The notes: generated by a model not told the origin, from the sequence alone. A DNA stretch of 64,000 nucleotides from Poecilobothrus nobilitatus (GCA_947095535.1 OX352772.1:320178018-320242017); one strand, 5' to 3'. Shown: positions 46,888-59,600, counted from the stretch's first letter. Program-made: numbers and translations.

Positions 46888-48183
46888 ATACCCGTATGAA
46901 CTATGTTCAAGGGTATAATAAATTTGCCATTACGTTTGTGACACCTTAAAGGAATCGAGCTAGATATAGTGTCAAAGGTATGGATCGGCTCAGAATCGAA
47001 TTCTGAGTCGATTAAGCCATGTACGTCCGTCCGTCCGCACGATAACTCAAAAAATAAAATAGCTAGGAGGCTGAAATTTTTTTTACGGCACTTTTGCAAA
47101 ATTGTTAGTTTTGCTATTTAAATCCAACATTTTCGGTCGGCGGGTTCGAGTAGCTGCCATACAACTTCTATCTTTATATAGAAATAACTCAGTATCTATT
47201 CGAGCTAGGTTTCTGAAATTTTGCAAATGATGATCAAATTTTATGGCAACAACTTCTGTAAAATTTGGTTGTGGTGGTGCGGCGGGTTCGGGTAGCTGCC
47301 ATACAACTTCTCCGTTTAAATGAGAATAACTCTGTGTTTATTAAAGCTAGCAACCTGATATTTAGTAACAAGGTGTCGAGTTACAGGCCAACAACTTTTG
47401 TAAAATTTGGTTGGTCTAGAGCAGCCGGTTCAGGCTTCTTGCACCTCTTCGAACTTAATAAAGCTAGGCGTCTGAAATCTTGCAAATGATGATCAAATTT
47501 TATGGCAACCACTTTTGCAAAATTTGGTTGAGGTGGTGCCACGGGTTCGGGTAGCTGCCATATAACTTATCCGTTTAAATGAGAATAACTCAGTGTCTAT
47601 TGAAGCTAGGAACCTGAAATTTAGTAAAGAGGTGTCGAGTTATAGACCAACAACTTTTGTAAAATTTGGTTGGTCTAGAGCAGCCGGTTCAGGCTTCTTG
47701 CACCTCTTGGAACTTAATGAAGCTAGGCGTCTGAAATCTTGCAAATGATGATCAAGTTTTATGGCAACCACTTTTGCAAAATTTGGTTGTGGTGGTGCGA
47801 CGGGTTCGGGTAGCTGCCATACAACTTATCCGTTTAAATGAGAATAACTCAGTGTCTATTGAAGCTAGGAACCTGAAATTTAGGAAAGAGGTGTCGAGTT
47901 ATAGGCCAACAACTTTTGTAAAATTTGGTTGGTCTAGAGCAGCCGGTTCAGGCTTCTTGCACCTCTTGGAACTTAATCTTGAAAACACCTCTTGAAGCTA
48001 GGCGCAATAGATTCAGGTAGCTGTCATACAACTCCACAATTTACATAAATATATCTCTGTAGTTCGGTACTAAAACATCTGAATGTTTTTAAAAGATGAT
48101 CAAGTTTTATAGAAACAGGATATATTACGTTCATACGGGTATCCCAGAGTTGACACAGTCTACTCTACTGCACTCTTCCTCGT
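46888..48183 (+). mobile_element. DR-1 dispersed repeat, full-length plus copy
   Basis: Left end atacccgtatgaac (46888-46901); near the right end its exact reverse complement gttcatacgggtat (48129-48142), followed by a conserved 40-bp tail ending cactcttcctcgttt at 48183. Internal landmarks: gggtataataaatttgccattacg, a perfect 8-bp stem ctcagaat/attctgag at 46989-47007, a gtccgtccgtcc block (47026-47037), and a three-unit tandem array (47229-48005). The 76-, 74- and 73-codon frames over it are shadows. Copies: 50611-51846 (inverted), 53509-53946, 56098-56610, 40986-41355, 22883-23230, 37690-37829. A hairpin, a tandem array and an asymmetrical tail recall Helitron/Helentron-type non-autonomous elements, but no diagnostic CTRR end is seen, so the class is open. 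Confidence 0.8.
47229..48005 (+). repeat. 259-bp tandem array (3 units) in DR-1
   Basis: The word gatgatcaaattttatggc (third unit gatgatcaagttttatggc) starts at 47229, 47488 and 47747, exactly 259 bp apart. Each unit then has cgggttcgggtagctgcca, aatgagaataactc, ggtgtcgagttata and gagcagccggttcaggctt. The third unit ends irregularly near 48005. High identity between units suggests recent expansion. Confidence 0.9.
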
Positions 48184-48387
48184 TTGTTTTGAAAATAAAA
48201 ATTATACTTTATAATAAATTTCAAAAAAAAAAATTATGAATAAACAAAAAAATATAGATAGATAATATTTACTTATTATTACAAAAATTTTAATAAAATA
48301 TGTGTTATTTAATTAGTTAATAAATAAATAAATTGGATTGGGTACGAAATCCCAAAATATACATTATAAGTATATATATGTATACAT

Positions 48388-48967
48388 TACAATAATATAT
48401 TCTTGAGAAAGCGTATAACTATGTCTAAAAATCCTTATTTAAATTTTAAACTCTATCGATCCAACAGTGTAGACGTGATCATAAAAAGACAAAAATTTGT
48501 TAAATATATGACAAATAAATATTTCAAAAAAAAATTTCAAACTTCTTCTTTAAAGCTACAAAATACATTCAAAAAATGTTAATACAATTCGATTAGACAT
48601 TTGGTGTTGACAGCTCGACTTCATGAAACGGGTTAAGGGATTGTAACCATATTAATATTCAACGTACTATTTTTGGTAAGGACCTTTCTACAAAGCTTGA
48701 ACTCAATCGATGGAACTGTATAGACGTATAACGAAAAAATTAAAAACTTCTACCATCTTTATTGTGTACAGTACCGTTCGGGTTCCAAGGTATATTCATG
48801 CTAAATTTGGTTATAGACGGTAGGAACGGTTTGGTAACACGTTACAGTAGAAAAGCATAACAACAAACAAACAAACATTTTCTGCTTTATATAATAGTTA
48901 TTAATTTAAACCGTTAAATTTCTTTTCTCCCTATTTATTTTAACTATCTTTCGGTCCAAAGTTTTTC
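48388..48967 (+). repeat. DR-4 dispersed repeat, copy 2
   Basis: Longer relative of 43961-44410, with about 130 bp of extra sequence (for example 48715-48800, with tgtgtacagtaccgttcggg) before ggttatagacgg. It ends in the same caaacattttctgctttat … tttcggtccaaagttttt run. Confidence 0.65.
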
Positions 48968-49824
48968 AATTTTGTGGAATTTTTTCAATATTATAAAAGA
49001 TTTGTTTTTGAAATTTGATTTGGAATTTTTTTTTTTTTTTTTGAAATTATGAAACAATCCGAAATCAAATACTCTTTAATTTGTTTATATAAGTTTAGTT
49101 TTAATTTTTAAGTGTAGACAGAAGAACAACATTTGTTAAAACTTTTCTTGTCTTTCTTTAATGATATATAGGATAATTTCGGAGTGAGAAAAAAACATCC
49201 ATTTAGAAAATAACATGAAAACTTTGTTTTAAAAATTTTAAAATTCATTTTAAATCTTTTTAATATTGATTTTTACAGCTATATAATTTTGATGATTAAT
49301 TACCGTTATTCAATAAATGTTGGTCTTAATTACAATTTGTATTTAACACCGTTAATTTATAAATGCTTGTAAATGAAAATGGACAATGCAGTTTATAATA
49401 AAAAGTTTTTTTTTTACAAAATCAAATTACATTGGAAATTTTTTATATTGTTACATACATATTTAATAAATAAATTTAAATAAAGTTTTTTTTATTGCAA
49501 CACTTTAATTTTTATTTTTTTTTTTTATATTTAGCAGTCGTACATTTGAAATGTCAATACCTCGTAAAAATACGACCGCAGCAAAAAAGTGCATAGTACT
49601 ACGAGTTTTTAGAAAATTATGTGAACAATACAAAAATGCAATATGAAAAAATATTAAATATAGTAAAAAAATCTTTTTTTAAATAATATGCTTTTATATA
49701 AACCCCCCTTTTATCTAATCCTCTATAATACAGAAAATAAAATTGATAGTAGATTATTAGCAACTCAAATTGTTAACAAAAGAACAAAAATAATAACAAA
49801 CAAGGTAGAATGTAAACCAATTGT

Positions 49825-50610
49825 TTTTAAAAGCGCACATATCCAAAACACAATACAAACTGTTTAGAATTGTGACTTGCACAAAAATTTGAAAATTTAA
49901 GAAATTTTTTGTAATAAGAAAAAACGTGAAAATAATACTTTTCTGGAATTTTGAGTGGCTATAAGTCCGGATCCCTATATAACTAAGAAAAACCGTTAAC
50001 ACATGTAAAAATATATTATTAAACCTTTAATTTTCATGCCTTGCCGAAAAAAATTTTTTACAGGTGCCTAAAAATAGCAAATTTTGAATTTTTGAGGCAT
50101 AATAATTCTTGACCAGTGGGTGCTACCAAAAAATTTTCTGAAGAAACTTATACTAATTCTAAATGCTCTTTTTTGTCTCAAAATTTCAAATTCCTATCTC
50201 AAAGCATGCCGGAGTTATGAAAAAAGGAAAATCATGCAAAATTTGATTTTTACATAACGGTAAATTTTAATACTAAATTCAAAAATTATATATAATTTTG
50301 ATGATTATTCATAAAGGTAAAAAATATTCCTGTCGAATGGCGTTCCGATTGAAAAAATGTTAAGCGGAACCTGAAATATACGCGTTTAAAGTAAGGCTTT
50401 TTCAAAGTTTGAGGAGCTGTAGTTCCCTGATGGATGGGGCTACATGAAAAAGTTGTTCCACAAATTTAATTTTTTTATAAGACCTACATGGTTAAAATTT
50501 TTTTTCCCTGTGTAGAGGTTTTGTAAACAGACGGACAGACGGATAGACGGATGGACAGAGTGAAACTAATAGGGACATTTTATCAAAATTTTTTTGGAAA
50601 TATGCTAAAA
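49825..50610 (-). mobile_element. DR-2 dispersed repeat, minus copy with one internal unit
   Basis: Ends ttttaaaagcgcacatatcc (49825) and ggaaatatgctaaaa (50596-50610) match both ends of the reference DR-2 in reverse orientation. It carries one 477-bp-type unit only, and a gacggacagacgg…gatggacag block at 50529-50560. It abuts the DR-1 minus copy at 50611 with no gap. Frames 49757-50002 and 50492-50698 are not genes. Confidence 0.8.
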
Positions 50611-51846
50611 ACGAGGAAGAGTGCAGTAAAGTAGACTGTGTCAACTCTGGGATACCCGTATGAACGTAATATATCCTGTTTCTATAAAACTTGAACATCT
50701 TTTAATACTTACGCCGGCTACTCGAACCCGGCGACCGAAAATGCTGGAGTTAAATAGCAAAACTAAGAATTTTGCAAAAGTGACGTAAAAAAAATGTCAG
50801 CCTCCTAGCTCCTTTATTTTTTGAGTCATCGTGCGAACGGACACTGAGTTATTTTCATTTAAAAAGAGAAGTTGTATTGCAGTTACCCGAACCCGTCGCA
50901 CCACCACAACCAAATTTTACAGAATTTGTTGTCATAAAACTTGATCATCATTCGCAAAATTTTAGATACCTAGATTGAATTGACACTGGGTTATTTCCAT
51001 TTAAAGAAAGAAGTTGTATGGCAGCTACTCGAACCCGGCGGCCGAAAATGCCGGGGTTAAATAGCAAAACTAACAATTTTGCAAAAGTGATGTAAAAAAA
51101 ATTTCAGCCTCGTAGCTCCTTTATTTTTTGAGTTATCGTGCGGACGGACACTGAGTTACTTTCATTTAAAAAGAGAAGTTATATGGCAGCTACCCGAACG
51201 TGTTGCACCAGCACAACCAAGTTTTGCAAAAGTTATTGCCATAGAACTTGATTATCATTTGCAAGATTTCAGACGCTTAGCTTCATTAAGTTCCAAGAGG
51301 TGCAAGAAGCCTGAACCGGCTGCTCTAGAACAACCAAATTTTACAAAAGTTGTTGGCCTGTAACTCGACACCTCTTTACTAAATTCAGATTCCTAGCTTC
51401 AATAAACACTGAGTTATTCACATTTAAACGGAGAAGTTGTATGGCAGCTACCCGAACCCGTCGCACTAGCACAACCAAATTTTACAGAAGTTGTTGCCAT
51501 AAAACTTGATCATCATTTGCAAAATTTTAGAAACCTAGCTTGAATAGATACTGAGTTATTTCTATATAAAGATAGAAGTTATATGGCAGCTACTCGAACA
51601 GGGCGACCGAAAATATTGGATTTAAATAGCAAAACTAACAATTTTGCAAAAGTGACGTAGCTTTCAGTCCCCTAGCTTTTTTATTTTTTGACTTATCGTG
51701 CGGACGGACGGACGGACGTACATGGCTTAATCGACTCAGAATTCGATTCTGAGCCGATCTATACCTTTGACACTATATCTAGCTCGACTCCTTTAAGGTG
51801 TCACAAACGTAATGGCAAATTTATTATACCCTTGAACATAGTTCAT
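50611..51846 (-). mobile_element. DR-1 dispersed repeat, minus copy
   Basis: Begins at the 3' tail (acgaggaagagtgcag, complement of the 48183 end), has atacccgtatgaac at about 50652-50665, the array modules (gcagctacccgaacccg-type words near 50881, 51185 and 51437; gctactcgaaccc/gctactcgaacag near 51022 and 51583), the gtgcggacggacgg block near 51698-51716, the ctcagaat/attctgag stem near 51736-51756, and ends ttattatacccttgaacatagttcat at 51846. The outermost atacccgtat part of this end is missing. It is inverted relative to 46888-48183. Confidence 0.8.
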
Positions 51847-52394
51847 TCTCACAAAGTAATAAAATAACTCCAAATCCTTAACTCCGAACTTATTATGGTG
51901 TATAACAAACACAAAATTTAATTTGTGTCTTTGAACAAAAAAATTGTCTTCTGAAAAATTTTGATAGAAATGTTTTTTTTGTTTTACTAATTTTGTTAAA
52001 TTCCTATCTTATGTCTAATTTTGAAAGTAGAAAATTCATACGCAATATGAATTCAATATGAAATTGTATAAAAAAAGGTAGCCAAAATAAACACCGATAA
52101 GTTAATGTAAATGAATGCAAGTTAATATAAATGAACGCTTTGCTCTGTACTCTACAAGTTGGGAACGGTATGTGACTTTTGTAGCAAATATTTCAGTTTC
52201 ATTAATTTATTAAAAAACAAAATAAAAAATTTAAAATGCAGGTCATTAACGGTACAATTCTGTAGATTTCTATGTAGAACAATTTTTATCTTAAAATAAA
52301 TCCAGTGGTATACTTCATAATGTTGGAATATTGATGGCGACATACACTGTATATGAAAATACGGTGAAAAGTCAAGGGCACTTTCTTTAATTTT

Positions 52395-52945
52395 TAGAAA
52401 ATTTGTTAACACATGTAAAAATATAACGTTGAAACTTTAATTTTTGCGTTATACTTTGTGCAGGTGCTTAAGTTGTTAGAGTGTCTAAAAATAGCAATTT
52501 TCTGAAGCATATTTGTTGTTTCTTTAAATTTTAAGGTTCTAACTAAAAGCATGCCAGAGTTATGAAGGAAGCAAAATCTTACAAAATTTGCGTTTTCATA
52601 TAACATCAAATGTAACTAAATACTAACTAGCCTAAGAGCTATTAGGAGTTAAAAATTGAAATTTTACTATTTTTAGATACGTGAAACTTAAGTCACCTGT
52701 ACAAATTTCTTCAATATAAAACGCAAAAATTAAAGTACTTATCATCATTATAATTTTACATGTATAAATAGTTTTTCTTAATTATACCTATAGGATGTTT
52801 TGAAAACTGAAGAAATTCTCTTCTCTTCATTTTCCACATTTTTTTCATACATATTATATAAAATTCTGAAAAAATTTAGAAATTTTGATGCAAGTCACAG
52901 TATTCTAAAATATTTTTATTGTCTTCTGTAAAACGTGTGTCTTTA
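52395..52945. repeat. Two DR-2 fragments joined head to head
   Basis: 52395-52615 reads in the minus DR-2 direction (acacatgtaaaaatataac, gtgcaggtgcttaag, catgccagagttatgaag, aaaatttgcgttttcatataac). 52620-52945 reads in the plus direction (gagctattaggagttaaaaattg, cacctgtacaaattt, gatgcaagtcacag, cttctgtaaaacgtgtg). The same internal module is therefore present in opposite orientation on the two sides of about 52617. Minus frames 52152-52412 and 52406-52609 are not genes. Confidence 0.6.
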
Positions 52946-53508
52946 AGACGAACTTTTGGTTTTCAATTTTTCTTTCCTTGCTTTTTGTTTTCCTTGATTT
53001 TTTTATATATATTTTTCACGTTTTATTTTTTTTTATTTTAATTTTTCAGGGGAAATTATTATTATTTTACGATATTTGAAATTTCCACATTTTATGTATA
53101 ATGGGGTATGGTTTGAATTAACGTCATTTTCATTACAATCGGACGTGGACGCTAATCCAAATCATTTCCGTATAATAAAAGTATTAATAAAATATTTTGC
53201 ACCATATGAAACAATTTGAAACCTAAACATAAAAAAAAAAAATTTTCATCTTTTATTAAATTAAATTTATTACTTTTATAAAATATTTTTTTATATTTTT
53301 TATTTAATTCATAACCTGAATTGAAAAATTCATTAAAAAAATTTCTAAACTCATTTCCAAATAGCCATTAAATTATTTTATTTATAAACAAAAAACTGCC
53401 AATCATTTTAGAAATTTTATTTAATGCATTTTTTTTTATATATAGGTAAAATTTAAGTACTAAAAATAATTTTAAGAAGATTTTTGACTTTTATATCACA
53501 GTATGTTT
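52946..53508. other. AT-rich non-coding DNA, nothing recognised
   Basis: Poly-T stretches at 53020-53050 and no shared repeat or coding trace that I can see. Confidence 0.5.
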
Positions 53509-53946
53509 ATACCAGTACGAAAATAGTTCTAAGGGTATAATAAATTTGACATTTCGTTTCTAATATGTTAAATAAAACAAGATAGATATGAAAAAGTATA
53601 TAATTACATATTATTCTTGTTTATAGGCTTGAGTTCTGAGTCACTCGTTTTAGATATTTGCTTTCATCCGTACATTCGTCAAATTGATCAAATTATATGA
53701 AAAAAACTTTCACAACATTTAATTGATTTACCACAACAGGATCAAATAGTTGTCATAGAACTCCGAAATGTACTCCTAATATATCTCGGTAGATACTCAT
53801 CATCAGATTACGTTAGGTATTAAAAGTTTTCTGAAAATACATACATATATATGTATGATTAAATTTAATGGAAAAAAACATATAATATTAAATTCGTACC
53901 GGTTGTCCTAAAGTTAACACAATTAAATCTACACTTTTCCTCGTTG
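53509..53946 (+). repeat. DR-1 dispersed repeat, short copy with both ends
   Basis: 438 bp. Left end ataccagtacgaa (53509-53521), right-side ttcgtaccggt (53892-53902) as an inverted match, then the tail ending cacttttcctcgttgt (53946). gggtataataaatttgac, gagttctgagtc and aatatatctcggtag are kept; the 259-bp array is not present. An internally deleted or primitive form of DR-1. Confidence 0.75.
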
Positions 53947-55653
53947 TATATGTAACGTAAAACTTAAAAAAAAAAAATTAATCTTCTTGTTTCAGATTCG
54001 AGGAAAAAAAAATATACCAAAAACAACATTTTTTGTTTTAATATGAAAAGATAATAATTTTTATATTTAATGTATTGACAAAGCTTTCAACAGAATTTTA
54101 AGATATTATGATGGACATATATAATTTAATTTTTACTTATATTAAAAAGAAAGAGATAACAAAAAAAAGAATTTGCGTTGTACTAAATATAAAAAGGGTT
54201 CTATACATTAAAATCAAATATTACCATGTTACAAGGTTACAGTCACAATCAGATTAAAAAATATGAACAGCTTAGGAAAACAAAAAATAAACCTTGCAAT
54301 TATAACGAGAACATTTTTTTTTTTTTTATACTGAACCCAATATATTTCCTTTTAGTTTTTCTTGTCTTTTTGAAAAATTTAACAGTTTTCAAAAATTTCG
54401 AAGGTTTTTTTAAAATTTTTGGAAACAAAAATTTCATATGATAAATTATTTTCAAAGATCATGTAAGAAATAGTATTGAAATTATCTCAGGTTAGAAATA
54501 CTGTTCTCAACAAAAAATAAGCACAAACAAAAGCAATCAAAAACACACAATTAACTTTTCGTGTTTTTACGATTTTCTATATTTCCTGGTGTTTTGTTTA
54601 TTATATTTCACCTAATCTACATCTAGTACCGTCCCTCAAAGAGTGAGCACTTCAAGAAGATACAAATGGTATATTACTACGTTGATATGACGTATCATTT
54701 TACCATTCGAACTATGATATAAAATCACAGAAAATTTAAATCGCAGCTAACCAAAAGAAATTCAAAAATAAACTTATGGGTAAACATAATCTTTAAAGTT
54801 AAGAATAAATACTCAGGCGAAAATAATATTTCAATAAATTTGAATTTCCTAAAAACTACAATAAATTAACTACATAATAAATTGATCAAATTATTCTAAC
54901 ATCCTTTCCAATACCAAGAGGAGCATAGGACATCCACTAAATCGTTTATTATTCATATTAGACTAAGCTCCAGTTTCTTTTCAATCATTAGTTGTACTAA
55001 GCAGTTTATTATTCTATGATAGCTATTGATCAAGATTATGAAACACAAGTATTATTTTAGTGCGCCATCTATTATCTTATACAAGAATTATTTATTTTTT
55101 ATTTATTTTAAATTACGATATTAATTATTACGATATATACTATTACAATTTAAATTATTAATATTCAATATGGTCTGATAGGCGTTTTTACCAGAAGCCT
55201 TGCGATTAGAATGTTAAATTTTTAACTACAACGACATTAGTCTAGTTTATTTGATTAAAGTCACTCTTAATGCTATAATTAATTACAGATATTAGTGCAT
55301 AAAATATATACTTTTAAAGAAAAATTACTGCATTTAAAAATTTTATTCTATAATTCATTTATAAATTTTTTTTTTAAACGTCATTTTCTTATCATCAAAA
55401 TTATAATCAATTTTATTGAATCATATTTTCGTCCAAATGTTTATCTGTTGATGTAATATCGTAAGTATATTGTAGGATTACAAAAAACAAAACCCTTAAA
55501 TGCTGGAAATTCATTTTAATAATGCCTTAATAAACAGTAAATATTATAAAAGAACCATAGAAACGGATTAAACAGGTGCTTTAAATGTACACAAAATCTA
55601 AAACAGAAAAAATGAATGACACTGACACATATATTAAGAATTTCATTTTTTAT

Positions 55654-55696
<43 letters not shown>

Positions 55697-56097
55697 AACA
55701 AATTTATTTAAATTTCTTTAAGTGCTTTTTCCTTTAAGAAGATGTTTTTGTAAGACTTTATCTATTTTTTTTTTTTAATTTTCTTCTTTTTGGCGATTAT
55801 TTGACCTTTCAACCACAAAAAAAAAAAAAACCAAAATGTATCTTATCTGCAAAATAAAAACCATATTTAACTTTTGAATGTCAAATATTGGTTAAGCAGA
55901 TAAGAAGTTTTTTTAAAGTCTTAACGACAGGACAACATACAAAAAAGATGAAAACAAAAAAAAAAAAGAAATGGAGTCAAGAAAAAGAAAAAATTATGGA
56001 AGAATAACAAAAAGAAAATAAATAAAATTTACAAAAATTTATACTTAGTTGAATTGGATTGAGATGACATCCACTTTAAAACTCATTCATTTTCATT
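53947..56097. other. AT-rich non-coding DNA
   Basis: No gene supported. Frames 54226-54441 and 55516-55701 reflect poly-T and (TA)n tracts. A GC-richer patch (54620-54700) has no identity that I can assign. Confidence 0.5.
55661..55694. repeat. (AT)n microsatellite
   Basis: An AT dinucleotide run of about 16-17 units, producing a poly-Tyr/Ile frame on the minus strand. Confidence 0.95.
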
Positions 56098-56610
56098 ATA
56101 CTCGTACGAACGGGTATGTATAATAAATTTGCTATTAGATTTGTGACACCTTAAAATAGATGAGATTGATATGGAAAAATATATATATACATATTAAATG
56201 ATTGCTTAGGATTCAATTCTGAGTCGATTAAGCTATGTGCGTCTGTTTTCCGTGCCATAACTTTTTGCTAAAAGTAAGTTAATTTTTATACCAAACACTT
56301 CTGTAAAATAATTTAGTTGGTGTAACGAAAGAAATTCTAATAGCTGTCATACAACTGTAAAATTTATGTCATTATATATTGGCGCTTAATTAGGCTTTAC
56401 TTTAAAAATGTTATTAAAGATGAGGAAATAATATGGCAACAACTTCTGTAGAATTTGGTTGATTGTGCGCGACGGCATCGAGTTGCTATTACAAATCCAA
56501 AATATACATAAATATATCTCGATACTTAATTAAGTTACATATTCGCAATCTTATGGAACATTATGTATTAAGTTCGATTACAGTCAACTTTACACTCTTT
56601 CTTATTGTTT
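56098..56610 (+). repeat. DR-1 dispersed repeat, partial copy
   Basis: Starts atactcgtacgaac, then tataataaatttgctatt, gtgacaccttaaaatag, ggattcaattctgagtcgattaagc (reduced GTCC block), one array-like module (gcgacggcatcgagttgc), aaatatatctcgatac, and a tail tcaactttacactctttc near 56583-56600. It lacks the triplicated array. Confidence 0.7.
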
Positions 56611-59600
56611 TATATTTATGCGCAATTAATTTTCTTTTCTCAATAAAATATTTTAAAGAATAAAAAGATCCATTGGATTTACATCTCTTAAATTTTTATT
56701 TAAATCAGAAAATAATAATAATTCACAGGTATTAAAAAAAACTTTAATATTTGGTCAATCAACCAAAGGTGTCAATCTCCAATTATAGTAATCCATAATT
56801 TATTTATTTATATCCGCATATGGTCATACCGTTAAAGTTTGTTCATTATTATCGCCAAGTAACAGAATGGTATACTATCAAGTACCATTTTTATTAAGTT
56901 ATATTTTATTCGCATTAACGTGGATTGCTCTGCTTTTAAATTTAAATTTGTCTTACATAAAGATTATTAAAGAGATGTTACAACAACAACAATGTATCAC
57001 AATTTAAAAAATAAAAGCATATTCCAGTATGCATACGTAATGTTGTCAGAGGAGTCGTATTCTCACTTAAAATATATGATTTAAATATTTCATTATCAAT
57101 ATGGTAAGCCAAAAAACTAATTATGTATCATATTCTACCCGACAAATGACAAAAATACCTAATAATTTATGTATTCAATGCTTAAAGAATTGCTAATTGC
57201 TACAATGAACCATGATTATCAACATAATAGAACTTTAAATTTTAGAAAGTGAAAATTATCTGTATAGAAAAATATGCAAACGTTTGCCTATGGCAACTTT
57301 TAATATGACTTTTTGAAAATAACAAACTTGAGTTTAAAAACTAACTGTAGCGCTTGTCAGGTAACTCTTTTAAAAGTATGATTTAAGTATAATATTCCTA
57401 AACTTTCAATCCAAATAAAGGCAAAAATTTGATGAGATGATTAAGGGTTTTATTTCCCATATATCCTACTAGCATAATAGCATTTACAATAACTCCTATT
57501 AATTAAAGGACACCTTATTTTATAGTATATACATATATTATTTTCAATCGTTATCTATGTTAACTGTCAATTCTGTGTTTAAAATTATAGTGTTGCCATT
57601 TTTCTATATATTACTTATTAATAAAATCGTAATAACATTTATTGAAGACACAAACCATATTAACTCTGACGTTTGGAAATGGAAATGAAGAAAATATTGA
57701 TTGTCAATGGGTGTTAAGCAATTTATGAGGGATTTCAGAGCTGGTTCCTTATTTGTTTTTTAATAAAATAAAATTAATTATAATATTAATATAACTTTAA
57801 TTATGTACTCATTCTTTAAAATTAAAATGATGTTTTTTTTTGCTTGCTAATTGTTTAACTTTTAGAAAAATTACCAAGAAGTATATATTATAATAATATG
57901 AATAATTTGTTTTACTCTTATCTGACCCAAATATCTTTGAAAGTGTAAACTTAAAATATCTATTAAAATAATTTATAAATGTAGAAAAAAAAAATAATAC
58001 TTAAATCTTAAAAGTCTTATTATTTAATTATTCAAACACTAGATACATATTTCAAATCTGAAAATAAAAATCATTTTCGAAGTAAACAAATTATTTTAAA
58101 GTTAATTTCAAAAATACGATAAAATAAAAAAAATTTAAATTTATTAAAATAAAAAAAATTATATAATTTTATAATACAATCTTGTTGCTACAAAAAACTA
58201 AGATATATAACATAAAACATACATCACTTTTAAAAGTTTTTTTTTTTTACTTTAAAACAAAACTTACATAATAATTTGAAACTTTACAAACCAAATCATC
58301 TTAAATCTCAATTATGAATAAGTTACAGACAAAACAAAAATCCCATTCAAAAGAAACAACAACAAGATGGGTACCAAAATAAAAGGAATCGATTATTTGA
58401 GATAGGTATATTCAGTAGATTATATAATCAAATAAATCGTTTAATATAACAATTCGATTATAATCCAACAAAAAACAGTTAAAAGTGTATAAAAAAATGA
58501 GTTAAGAGGAAAATACTCAAAAAAAAAACAAAAAAAAAAAATCACCTCGATCAAAATATTATCGAAATGATTGTTAAATCCCTTAAAAAAAAACAAACAT
58601 TTTTTTTTATTATGATTTTGAAAAACACAAAAAAAAAAAAAATTATAAAAAGATATCAAGAAAACATAAAAAACTTGTTAAAAAAGGATGACCCTTAAAA
58701 GTGTTTTTTGATCCTTTTTTTTCTACTTCGTTCTTGTCATTTTTTATTTGTTATTGTCATTCAAAATGAACACACTATTGAACTGATTACTTGTCATTCT
58801 ATAAAATACTTTATCTTATAACAACAACAACAACAACAACGAACAACTTTTGCAACAATTGATAAATAAACGAATTTTATTGAAATGATTTGTTTGACAA
58901 CTTGTTTAATCCCAATTCAACTAACCAACATTTAGTCAATGTTAAGTGTATTTTGCTGCTACTGAAAATTGATTGAGAAACAATTATACAATTATAAAAT
59001 ATATATATAAATATATACTTATATTTTAATAAATAAAACTTATATTTTATATATATTATAAATATGTATATATATATATATATGTAAAATTAAGAAACAA
59101 AATGTTAAAATCAATATATCTTGTTAAAAGGGTATCGAACTGAAAAATTTTCTCATTAAATATTAAAAATAAGATCAATCAATCCTATTTCCAGTATATA
59201 AATTGAAAAACAAGAAAATTATTTGGTAACTATTGAAATAAAATTTTCTTTCCTGTTTTTGTTTTTTTCTTTAATTTTCCGAGATTTTCAATTGTCTGTC
59301 TATTCATTTTTGTATCTGTCTTTTGTATATTTTATATTTTATGAAAGAAAATAATATTTTACCATAGTCTTAAAAAAAATTTTTTTACAAGTTACTATTC
59401 AAATTTTCCCTTGATTTTTTTTGATTTGGTAGTCAAAAAGTGTGAATGAACTTAAATAATTTTTATTTTTTTTTTTATTTTCATATCAAATAATTCTTTT
59501 AACTAAGCTCTTTCATATGTTTTGGAGCCTTTGTCTATAAGACATTTGGATCATTTGTCTTTCTCTTAATAAATCTATAGTAGTATTATTTATTTTGTTT

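Noticed and set aside
47265..47995. Two related 73-74 codon frames (MVVVVRRVRVAAIQL-like)
   Set aside because: They repeat because the 259-bp DNA unit repeats. There is no sign of selection on the protein, and other units are not open.
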